A stretch of 64,000 nucleotides of DNA from assembly GCA_965656715.1 (NCBI GenBank), contig CBFHLR010000015.1, positions 15,328 to 79,327 of the forward strand, written 5' to 3'. Made by a program: the position numbers and the translations under genes. Under the pieces are notes generated by a model. That model saw only the letters and a program-made list of their open reading frames with translations, was not told the origin of the DNA and searched no databases. Of the stretch, positions 9,654 to 17,032 are shown one piece after another (position 1 is the first letter of the stretch; each line of letters starts with the position of its first letter). The DNA is from Coraliomargarita sp965656715 (lineage in GTDB: Bacteria; Verrucomicrobiota; Verrucomicrobiia; Opitutales; Coraliomargaritaceae).

Positions 9654-9806
9654 ATGAAACTATTCATCACAGCGATGATAGTCGCAGTGATGCGCCTATC
9701 GGCTGCAATGGCAAAGCCATGCCCCAATATCTTTTTTATATTCAGAGACGACCATGCCACGCAATTGATCGGAACCTATGGCTTTGAGCTTTCAAAGCAT
9801 GCACCG
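9654..9806 (+). pseudogene. Sulfatase N-terminal relic
   Basis: The plus frame from ATG 9654 encodes a signal peptide (MKLFITAMIVAVMRLSAAMA). The strand-1 motif of S1 sulfatases follows (PNIFFIFRDDHATQLIGTYG, where intact genes read PNILFIF-DDHA-Q-IG-YG). Similarity stops near residue 50; the C-x-P-S-R site and the rest are absent, and an antitoxin gene on the other strand takes over. This is a truncated gene in a rearranged region. Confidence 0.7.
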
Positions 9807-9864
9807 CGCCCCAAAAACCACTACGCGTGTTCGAGAACACGAACGTTTGAAACCATCACTTGGT

Positions 9865-10137
9865 TCAGCCTATTTTTTCCTGAATGTCGCCTTCGACATA
9901 CTGATGGATCAAACCTGAAATTAACGCTTGGTAAGGAATGCCTTTCTGTAGCGCTTTCTGCTGTATTCCATTCAAATCATGACTGCTAAGCCTGATGTTA
10001 ATTCTCTTGTCTTTTTTGAAGGTATTTTCAGCCGCTGTGGATAGATTCGACAGTAGCTCTTTAGATGGCTTTTGAGGATTCATCTTGCCGCTCTCATAAG
10101 CTTCTAAGAGCTCTTTTTCTTCTGGATCTAGTCTCAT
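9865..10137 (-). CDS. CopG/BrnA-like antitoxin, orphaned
   Basis: 90 residues. The N-terminus (DPEEKELLEAYESGKM) and the ribbon-helix-helix segment (RINIRLSSHDLNGIQQKALQKGIPYQALISGLIHQYVEG) match the CopG-type antitoxins paired with BrnT-like toxins. The ATG directly follows the stop of the toxin tail (TAG at 10138-10140), the tight coupling typical of brnTA operons. The toxin is reduced to about 12 codons by the IS remnant, so the antitoxin is an orphan and has lost its promoter. Confidence 0.75.
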   Translation of the reverse strand: MRLDPEEKELLEAYESGKMNPQKPSKELLSNLSTAAENTFKKDKRINIRLSSHDLNGIQQKALQKGIPYQALISGLIHQYVEGDIQEKIG

Positions 10138-10180
10138 CTATTCTCTCTCCTTTCTATACTCTTTAGTCGCTTTCCGATGA
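10138..10180 (-). pseudogene. C-terminal tail of a BrnT-like toxin
   Basis: The minus frame reads HRKATKEYRKERE then TAG, matching the usual C-terminus of BrnT toxins (SARKAT-RERR-YE). It ends immediately before the antitoxin start. The upstream part is replaced by an IS end beginning at 10181. Confidence 0.6.
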
Positions 10181-10590
10181 TGTGCCCTGATTTTGTTGGA
10201 CAGAGGATTCCGTTATTTGTGTGTGGTTATGGTGTTTAGTTGTGATTGATGCAAGCCGGTAGGCTTGTTCCTATGCCCCCCATGGGGGGCGCGATTTTTT
10301 CCTCGAACTGAACCGGACTTTTATAGCCCAGCGATGAGTGTTTTCTAAAACGGTTGTAGAAGACTTCGATATACTCGAAGGCATTACTGCGAGCTGTGCT
10401 TCATCGAAGAAGACTTCGTCACCCACGCTCGATGTTTTGTATCGTCCGTAGAAGGATTCCTGCGCGGCGTTATCATAGCAGTTCCCCTTTGCGCTCATGC
10501 TTTGCTCGATTCCAAAGCTGCTGAGCATGGATTCATAGTCATAGCTGGCATAGGTGCTACCCCGGTCACTGTGATGGACGAGCCCAAAAG
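10181..10590. mobile_element. IS3-family (IS150-like) remnant
   Basis: The left end begins TGTGCCCTGATTTTGTTGGA, closely resembling the terminal repeat of IS150-group elements (TG-ACCCATTTTGTTGGAC). Inside is the 3' part of a DDE transposase gene on the minus strand. The other end is missing: at about 10590 the sequence changes abruptly into a histidine kinase gene. The remnant therefore bridges a deletion between a toxin gene and a kinase gene. Confidence 0.75.
10236..10590 (-). pseudogene. IS3-family OrfB transposase, 3' fragment with frameshift
   Basis: The minus frame starts inside the catalytic domain (FGLVHHSDRGSTYASYDYES) and continues through KGNCYDNAAQESFYGRYKTS, hallmarks of the rve domain of IS3 OrfB. 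One base is missing near 10391-10398 (after DEAQ). Restoring it gives RSNAFEYIEVFYNRFRKHSS and GYKSPVQFEE, the normal C-terminus, with a stop at 10236-10238. The N-terminal two thirds are absent. Not functional. Confidence 0.85.
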
Positions 10591-10665
10591 CTAAACGCCC
10601 AAATATCCTTCACAAACCCACCCAGCGGCGGCACAACGATTACGTGCATATTGTCCCGCCTCTGA
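10591..10665 (+). pseudogene. C-terminal relic of a histidine kinase
   Basis: Twenty-four codons (LNAQISFTNPPSGGTTITC...) and a TGA align with the end of the intact kinase at 42436-44370 (LNAKIEVRAPENGGTTVTC). The rest of this kinase was lost at the IS junction at 10590. It sits 17 nt before the start of the paired response-regulator relic, as expected for a kinase-regulator operon. Confidence 0.8.
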
Positions 10666-10682
10666 AAAGCACCACAAGCCTT

Positions 10683-11317
10683 ATGATCACCTTGGCTATC
10701 GTAGAAGATAGCCCATCCTATAGTAAATCGCTACTCGACATCATCGAGCTGGCCGAAGGCATGACCTGCCTCGGAAACTTCCAAGCTGCCGAGCCTTGCG
10801 TCAAAGCCCTAAAAGAAGGGGCGCTCCCCTCACCCAATGTCCTGTTGCTAGATCTAAACCTGCCGGGCGAAAACGGGCTAAAAATGCTTCCGTTGCTTAA
10901 AAAGCAAACGCCACAAACCGAAATCATTATCCTCACCCAAAACAGCAAATACCAAACCGCACTGGAAGCCTTGCACCTCGGCGCAACCGGATACCTACTC
11001 AAAGGGGCATCGGTGCAGGAAATCCGGCAGGTCATCCGCGATGTTGCCGAAGGCGGAACTCATATCGCCCCACAACTCTCACGTGCCGTGCTCAACGTGC
11101 TTTGCGGACACAATACGCCCAAACAAAGCCCGCTCTCTCCACGGGAAATAGAAATCCTCGAACTGCTCGCGCAGGGGTTCTGCAAAAAAGAAGTAGCCGA
11201 TAAAATAGGATCAGCTATCACACCGTTACGTTTCATGTGCGCGGCGTTTTCGATAAACTCGGAACCCCCAACCTGACAGCCGCCGTCGCGAAGGCGACAC
11301 GCCAAAAACTCATTTAA
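10683..11317 (+). pseudogene. NarL/LuxR-type response regulator disrupted by a 1-bp deletion
   Basis: The receiver domain is intact (AIVEDSPSYSKSLLDII; phospho-acceptor Asp in NVLLLDLNLPGENG) and the HTH begins normally (LSPREIEILELLAQGF). A single base is missing near 11209-11212 (after DKIG). The reading frame then runs into a stop at 11273-11275. Restoring it recovers SYHTVTFHVRGVFDKLG and NLTAAVAKATRQKLI ending at 11317, matching the paralogue at 44377-45012. Without that segment the recognition helix is lost. The receiver fragment could still be translated. It was probably the partner of the kinase relic at 10591. Confidence 0.85.
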
Positions 11318-11399
11318 CTAGAGTCGAGAAGCGGGAATGTGACTCAAACAAGCTCATGCTCTAGATTTTTTACTGCGGTTCAGGTCTATGACGAGCCCG

Positions 11400-12449
11400 C
11401 TATTGCTCATAGGCAGACAACCCGCTTGTCTTGAAAATATGGATACAGCCTTCACTGTCGGTTTCCACCAAGTAAGCTTCGACACCATCCATGCCTTCGA
11501 CAAGCTGCATCGCCTGAGTTGAACCCATGACAAGGCAAGCGGTAGCGAGCGCATCGGCCGTCGCACAGTTCTCTGCAAGTATAGTAACGCTGTGCAAGCC
11601 ATGCAGCACGGGGCGGCCGGTTGTTGGATCAATGATATGCGAGTAGCGCACACCGTCGACTTCTGTGAAAGTCATATAGTCACCACTCGTCGCCATCGCC
11701 GCAGTCCGCAGCTCCAGCGTAGTCTGCAGTTGTGCCAGCCCCGGCCTTGGCTTGCGAATCCCCACAATCCAGCTGACAGGGTCAGACTCCGGAACGGCAG
11801 TGCGAATCTCGCCACCGATCTCAATGAGATAGCGCTCAATTCCTTGTGCACTCAAATACTCCGCAATCAAGTCGATTGCAGTGCCCTTGGCAATCGCACT
11901 GCAATTGATCGTCAAGTGCGGGTGGGTTTTGCGAACCCGCATACTGGCTGAATCGAGCTCCAGCCGCTCCATACCAACTCGCTTGAGTTGCACGTCGATT
12001 TCGGCCTGCTCAGGAATCTCCGTATGCGTGTCGGCTCCAAAACCCCATAGCTCGATCAACGGCGAGAGCGTCACGTCAAAAGCACCACGACTCAGCCCGT
12101 GGATCACTTTCGACTGTTCCAATATCCGCAATACAGATGCGGGTGCGTCCTGCCATTCGATGGATTCGCAGCCATTGAACTGACTCACCCAGCTATCCGG
12201 GTTCCAGTTGCTCAGCTCAGCATCAAATTGCTCAAGAATTGTTTGAATCGCACGATCAATGCGAGCGTGGCTCTCAGCATTGACTGCGCACTTGATCATA
12301 TAGCTCGTGCCCATCGTTTGACCACGCAACTCGCACGACTGCAAAGGAGCTTCGCAAAAGCCGACCAGAGCGAACGAAGTGAGCGCTAGCACGAGCCAAC
12401 AGAGTTTTAAATTGCCTTTCAAAATAGATCCAAAACGGTCGCCAGACAT
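11400..12449 (-). CDS. apbE: FAD:protein FMN transferase (ApbE family)
   Basis: About 349 residues from the ATG at 12449; a longer frame starts at 12497 but adds an implausible leader. A hydrophobic export signal (CWLVLALTSFALVGFC) is followed by the ApbE core: GTSYMIKC near 62, SRGAFDVTLSPLIELWGFG near 135, the ATSGDYMTF segment and SHIIDPTTGRPV, then TADALATACLVMG. ApbE attaches FMN to threonines of exported flavoproteins (Na+-NQR, Rnf or secreted reductases) using FAD and Mg2+. No such partner is visible nearby, so its client is unknown. Confidence 0.9.
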   Translation of the reverse strand: MSGDRFGSILKGNLKLCWLVLALTSFALVGFCEAPLQSCELRGQTMGTSYMIKCAVNAESHARIDRAIQTILEQFDAELSNWNPDSWVSQFNGCESIEWQDAPASVLRILEQSKVIHGLSRGAFDVTLSPLIELWGFGADTHTEIPEQAEIDVQLKRVGMERLELDSASMRVRKTHPHLTINCSAIAKGTAIDLIAEYLSAQGIERYLIEIGGEIRTAVPESDPVSWIVGIRKPRPGLAQLQTTLELRTAAMATSGDYMTFTEVDGVRYSHIIDPTTGRPVLHGLHSVTILAENCATADALATACLVMGSTQAMQLVEGMDGVEAYLVETDSEGCIHIFKTSGLSAYEQ

Positions 12450-12508
12450 CCAGCTGAAAAACAGCTGCACCCCCTTAAAGAAAAGAAAACAAACCAAAAC
12501 ACAAGCAA

Positions 12509-12557
12509 GGCACCTCTGAAAATCTCCATGTCCGAAATGGTAAGCTTCAGAGGTGCC
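12509..12557. repeat. 12-bp stem-loop upstream of apbE
   Basis: Arms GGCACCTCTGAA (12509-12520) and TTCAGAGGTGCC (12546-12557) are perfectly complementary around a 25-nt loop. A related half element occurs at 51869-51900. It lies in the gap between the GH2 stop and apbE; with no U-tract on either side it looks more like a dispersed repeat than a terminator. Confidence 0.55.
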
Positions 12558-12602
12558 CGAACCCGCAAATTGTAATCAGCGGGCTAAAGATGATTACAAT
12601 CC

Positions 12603-15446
12603 CTAGGGTTTCGTAGATTCTGCCCGCCCGAGGAAACGCTGCATCGCTTCCGGCGTTACGGGAACGTCCGGCAGAAAGAGCGGCGAAGCGGCATAACTCA
12701 ACAGGCTCTTGCGGAGCTGGCGCGCTTCGGGTCGAGTTTCGAGCTCATTGACAATATCGGCGGTGCAAACCAGCACGGAACCGTTCTTGTATTTGAACTC
12801 AAAGAGCATCGCCAGTGAACGGTTCATATGGAAGTTATCCACCGTCCGCACCGCAGGGCGCAGCGCGAGCGGCAACGATTCAATATCGACCGAGAAGGAA
12901 CGGTTCACCAAGTCCTGCCATTGGAAGTCGGAGTGGAACTCCGTCGGGAACTCAGCCAGTGCCGGATTGGCCGGATCAATCAAAAGCCCCATCGTCTTGG
13001 AGATTTGGCGATGCTTCATGCGCGCATTCCAGAAGGTGCCACTGAAGGTGCCGGGCACCGTATCTTTGATCTCTTTCGCGCTCGGCGCATAGATGACCTT
13101 CGCTCCGCGTTCGAGCGCGGCTTCGACGGAGGCATCCCAAGTCGTTGCAAAGGTCACGCCTGCGGGCACATCAGCCTGATTTTGCTGTGGATACACCCAT
13201 AGCTTGTAGCGATTCACACGTCCATTCGAGGCACTGACAGCGAGCTCCATGCCCGTCGCTTCGTTTATACCTGCAAGCGGAATAGTAATGTTTCCAGCAG
13301 GCGAAAGCTGACCCGTTGGTGCGTTCACATCATTAAGTCTTCCCGCAGCAACGAGCTGCCCGATTGTGTCACGCAAGGACCAGGACAGTTCGCCCGCAAA
13401 ATCAGAGTCGGAATAGTTCGAAATCTGCACCTGGGCCTGCAGCGTTTCGCTGTTGTCCCAGACCATCTTTTCGAGGCGCGCCATCGGCACAAAATCGGAG
13501 CAGAACTGGCGGAACTCCGCCGGCGTGGTCAGCCCTTTGGATTCCCATAGGGCGTTGATGATGCCGATCGGGGAAGTCCCCTGCCCCGGATAATCCTGCA
13601 AAGAAAGCAGCTGAAAACCGCTCAATTCCGGCGTGGCTAAAACTGCTTCAATCTCGGCCTTGTAAAGCAACAGCGTCAACCTACCAGAAGCCATGGTGAA
13701 ATCGGTGGCCCAATCGCCGAGTCCTTTGTCGCGCAAGTCTGTGCGATAATCTTCGTAGTTGTAGGGGATCATTGCACCATGATAACGCGTGATTTCGCGG
13801 AAGTCGGTATACACGCACCACTGTCCGTTTTCATGCGTAATCAGCGGGCGATTTAAGCCTTCCAATCGACCCGAGAAGTCAAAGGCGGAGCCGTAACGGT
13901 AACCGGCACTATTGAACGGCTCGTAGTCTTTGACCGGACCTCCGCCCCATTTCACACCACACAGATGCTCTTTATCGGTTCCCCAGGCACTGGAGTAAAA
14001 ATCGTCGATCCGCCCTGGCGTCCATGGGTGTGTGGTTGACGAGTATAAATGGCGTGGATCGGTGGTCTGCCCATACTTCACTTTTTCAGCCAGACGTGCG
14101 GTATGGCGTTTGATGAACTCCGGCTCAGTCTGTGAGATCAACTGCTCGTTGCCCATTGAAGCCAGCATAAAGGACGGATGGTTTCCGTAATAGTAGATCA
14201 TACGCTTGAGCTCATCGCTCAGATACTGAGTGGTCACAGGGTCCTCTTCGCGCTTCGTGCTTGGGCAGGAAGTGCCCGGCACTTCCACCTGCAGATAAAA
14301 CCCGAGTTCGTCTGCCGCCTGAAAGGCCGCCTCCGGTGGACAGCTGTTATGAAAACGGAAGTAGTTCAGTCCATAGGCCTGAGCGGTCGCGATCTGTTTT
14401 TTCCAACTCGCCACATCCATGGGTTCGTGTCCCCAAATCGGGTAGAACATGCATTCGAGCGTGCCGCGCAATGAAATGCGTTGTCCGTTCAGCATCATGT
14501 TGGTTCCATCGTGTTTCAGTTCGCGCATGCCAAACTGGGTTTCGCTTTGCTGCTCACCGAGCGACAGCATCAGGGTGTAAAGCACCGGATTGAATTCGCT
14601 CCACAGCTTTGCGTCTTTGATCGGCATGGAAAACTCGACGCTTTGCTCAGCCGCACCAGTTAATTTGAACTGCGCCACTTGCTGCTGACCGTCGACTTCT
14701 GCCGTCAGCTCGATGCTTTCTGCCTTTTTCTTGGCGTTCGCGATCAGGACTTTGACGGTGATTTCCGACTTATGGATGTCGCTGAAAACGTCGGCTTTGA
14801 CGATGTGCGTTTGCTCGAAAGCGCGCAGTTCAATTTTACCGATCGCTCCGTTCCAGTTGTGGACGAGGTTATGGCCACCGCAGTTCAACTTGGCATTCTT
14901 TTTAACATCGGTCGTCAGATCATAATGCAGCACCATTTCATTATCGCCCGGCGCGGCTCCGCGTCCTTTGCGATTCAGGTTATCAAACATGACGGTCAGC
15001 TGATTCGTGCCCTCTTTCAGCAAGGAGCTCAGCTTGTATTCGTGCGGCGCGATCAGGGAGTTTTGCGTTCCGACGTAGCTGCCATTGACCCACAGATAGG
15101 ACTCCCAACCACAACGTTCCATAAACAGAACGTATTCTTTGGAGAGGTCATCTATTTCGATGTCGCGCTGATACCAAATGCTACCACGATAGGAACGCGG
15201 TTCTGAAGCATTGGAACTCTCCCGCTTAATGCTGGTGACATCCTTCAGGTTCTCGTGGTTCGTGCCAGGCAGAACCGCCGTTTCACCGCTAAAAGTTTGC
15301 GCAAAATACTTCTGCGCAACGCCCTCGCCTGAATCATCCACACGCATCTGCCATTCACCATCCAGCGAAATGGTCTTACCGAACGCGCTCCCAAGGGATA
15401 CGCATAGCAACCCCGCGATCAATACTCTGCATTTTTTCATCTTCAT
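12603..15446 (-). CDS. GH2 family glycoside hydrolase (exported)
   Basis: 947 residues with signal peptide (CRVLIAGLLCVSLGSAFG). GH2 sandwich domains lie at the N-terminus (ISLDGEWQMR, GSIWYQRDIEI, ERCGWESYLWVNGSYVG), followed by the immunoglobulin-like domain and TIM barrel (MMLNGQRISLRGTLECMFYP). The acid/base Glu is in ASMGNEQL near 432 and the likely nucleophile in ITHENGQWCVY near 537. About 300 C-terminal residues form additional beta domains. The activity could be beta-galactosidase, glucuronidase or a related exo-enzyme. It is the last gene of a block with the sulfatase and GH2 upstream (20092 to 12603), under the class A promoter at 20119-20163. Confidence 0.88.
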   Translation of the reverse strand: MKMKKCRVLIAGLLCVSLGSAFGKTISLDGEWQMRVDDSGEGVAQKYFAQTFSGETAVLPGTNHENLKDVTSIKRESSNASEPRSYRGSIWYQRDIEIDDLSKEYVLFMERCGWESYLWVNGSYVGTQNSLIAPHEYKLSSLLKEGTNQLTVMFDNLNRKGRGAAPGDNEMVLHYDLTTDVKKNAKLNCGGHNLVHNWNGAIGKIELRAFEQTHIVKADVFSDIHKSEITVKVLIANAKKKAESIELTAEVDGQQQVAQFKLTGAAEQSVEFSMPIKDAKLWSEFNPVLYTLMLSLGEQQSETQFGMRELKHDGTNMMLNGQRISLRGTLECMFYPIWGHEPMDVASWKKQIATAQAYGLNYFRFHNSCPPEAAFQAADELGFYLQVEVPGTSCPSTKREEDPVTTQYLSDELKRMIYYYGNHPSFMLASMGNEQLISQTEPEFIKRHTARLAEKVKYGQTTDPRHLYSSTTHPWTPGRIDDFYSSAWGTDKEHLCGVKWGGGPVKDYEPFNSAGYRYGSAFDFSGRLEGLNRPLITHENGQWCVYTDFREITRYHGAMIPYNYEDYRTDLRDKGLGDWATDFTMASGRLTLLLYKAEIEAVLATPELSGFQLLSLQDYPGQGTSPIGIINALWESKGLTTPAEFRQFCSDFVPMARLEKMVWDNSETLQAQVQISNYSDSDFAGELSWSLRDTIGQLVAAGRLNDVNAPTGQLSPAGNITIPLAGINEATGMELAVSASNGRVNRYKLWVYPQQNQADVPAGVTFATTWDASVEAALERGAKVIYAPSAKEIKDTVPGTFSGTFWNARMKHRQISKTMGLLIDPANPALAEFPTEFHSDFQWQDLVNRSFSVDIESLPLALRPAVRTVDNFHMNRSLAMLFEFKYKNGSVLVCTADIVNELETRPEARQLRKSLLSYAASPLFLPDVPVTPEAMQRFLGRAESTKP

Positions 15447-15460
15447 AAATTCTGATTCTT

Positions 15461-17023
15461 CTATTTAGCGTTATTCTTTTTGCCCGCCTTATACCTCGGT
15501 TCCTGAAATTTAAAATAAGGCGATGGACGATGCTCCCGTTCCATCATCTGCTCCAAGCGTTCTACGAGTTCTGGATTATTCACCGCTAGATCAGACTCCT
15601 CGGACAAGTCGTTCGACAAATCGTAGAGTTCAGTTTTAAGACACTCCGCACCTGAGGGATCGTAAGTCTTAATGAGTTTCCATTTTCCGCTACGCAAGGC
15701 CTTGCGCGGAGCGCGTTCAGTGAATTCCCAATAAAGGCAATCGTGCTTACGCTGCGCATTCAGGTCTCCCTGAAGGGTTGGCAGCATTGAAATGCCATCC
15801 AATCCCTCAGGGTATTCACCATCGATGATTTCGGCAAAAGTCGGCATAAAGTCCCAAAAAGCACTGACATGATCCGTCGTGCGTCCGGGCTTGATAACCG
15901 CTGGCCAGCTAATGAGCATCGGCGTGCGAATTCCGCCTTCGGTCAAATCGCGTTTGGTGCCGCGCAGCGGACCATTACTATCCCAAAAAACTGGCGAATG
16001 GCCGCCTTCGTGGTGTGCACCGTTATCGCTGGTAAAGATCACGATAGTGTTTTCCTCAATACCGACTTCCTTCAGCAGGGCTTGTAACTCGCCCACCTGT
16101 TGGTCGAGATTGTCCATCATCGCGGCAAACCCTGCTATGGGGTTCATGACTACCTTATCCTTACCCATATCAAAACCACTATACTTGCCCTCCTTCGTAT
16201 TGAATTCGGGATACACCTTCTTCCATTTTTCGTGCAATTCCGGCGGAGCGGCCATTGCCGCGTGGGGCACCAAGATCGAAAGATAGGCGAAGAACGGCGT
16301 GCCGNNNNNNNNNNNNNNNNNNNNNNNNNNNNNNNNNNNNNNNNNNNNNNNNNNNNNNNNNNNNNNNNNNNNNNNNNNNNNNNNNNNNNNNNNNNNNNNN
16401 NNNGACTCACCGTTGACTTTGATAAAGTCCAAGCCGCGATCCCACATCAAATCATGGGTGTAAGTGTCGCCGTCCAATTCCACTTTTTCGTAATTATTCC
16501 AGATGTAATTCGAGTAATAAGTATGAGAACGACCCTGACAATAATGACCGTAAAATGTATCAAATCCCTGAGTTAAAGGATCCCCGGAATTTCCGGGCGC
16601 ACCTAATCCCCACTTCCCAAACATACCGGTGGCATAGCCCGCCCCTTTAAAAAGCTCCGCCAAAGTAAAGGCTTCATCCGGGAGTGGGAATTGCCCAAGT
16701 GTCGGCTTAGTGCCACCCGGCCAAATTGCTGGTTTATTTCCGCGCACGGGAGTGTGCCCGGTATGCTGTCCCGTCATCAAGCAACTGCGAGACGGGGCGC
16801 AAACCGTGCTGCCCGAATAGTGGTCGGTAAACTTCAAGCCGGATGTTGCGATGCGATCGATGTTCGGCGTTTTAAGTTTCTGTTGACCGTAACAGCCCAA
16901 ATCCCCCATCCCGAGGTCGTCACAGAGAATAAAAACAACGTTCGGCTGTTCAGACGCGAAGGCCGAGAGCGTCCCGATTAAACAAACCAAATTCAATGTA
17001 AGCGTTTTCATTTTAAGCAGCAT
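15461..17023 (-). CDS. S1-family sulfatase (arylsulfatase type), with internal assembly gap
   Basis: Exported (LNLVCLIGTLSAFASEQP). The metal site NVVFILCDDLGMGDLGCYG is near residue 30, and the formylglycine motif CAPSRSCLMTGQ is near 78, followed by HTGHTPVRGN. The C-terminal metal residues are in VIFTSDNGAHHEGGH and RGTKRDLTEGGIRTPM. A run of 99 N at 16305-16403 falls between FIKVNGE and GTPFFAYL; relatives have only a few residues there, so the true gap is probably smaller than 33 codons. It lies 14 nt before the GH2 gene and 9 nt after another GH2, forming an operon of two GH2 and one sulfatase. Confidence 0.88.
   Translation of the reverse strand: MLLKMKTLTLNLVCLIGTLSAFASEQPNVVFILCDDLGMGDLGCYGQQKLKTPNIDRIATSGLKFTDHYSGSTVCAPSRSCLMTGQHTGHTPVRGNKPAIWPGGTKPTLGQFPLPDEAFTLAELFKGAGYATGMFGKWGLGAPGNSGDPLTQGFDTFYGHYCQGRSHTYYSNYIWNNYEKVELDGDTYTHDLMWDRGLDFIKVNGEXXXXXXXXXXXXXXXXXXXXXXXXXXXXXXXXXXGTPFFAYLSILVPHAAMAAPPELHEKWKKVYPEFNTKEGKYSGFDMGKDKVVMNPIAGFAAMMDNLDQQVGELQALLKEVGIEENTIVIFTSDNGAHHEGGHSPVFWDSNGPLRGTKRDLTEGGIRTPMLISWPAVIKPGRTTDHVSAFWDFMPTFAEIIDGEYPEGLDGISMLPTLQGDLNAQRKHDCLYWEFTERAPRKALRSGKWKLIKTYDPSGAECLKTELYDLSNDLSEESDLAVNNPELVERLEQMMEREHRPSPYFKFQEPRYKAGKKNNAK
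16305..16403. other. Assembly gap (99 N)
   Basis: Run of N inside the sulfatase at 15461-17023. The reading frame is the same on both sides. Confidence 0.98.
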
Positions 17024-17032
17024 TCTGTTGTT

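Noticed and set aside
10644..11276. Intact response regulator of 210 residues
   Set aside because: The C-terminal 24 residues are out of frame relative to the paralogue; the normal C-terminus continues in another frame to 11317.
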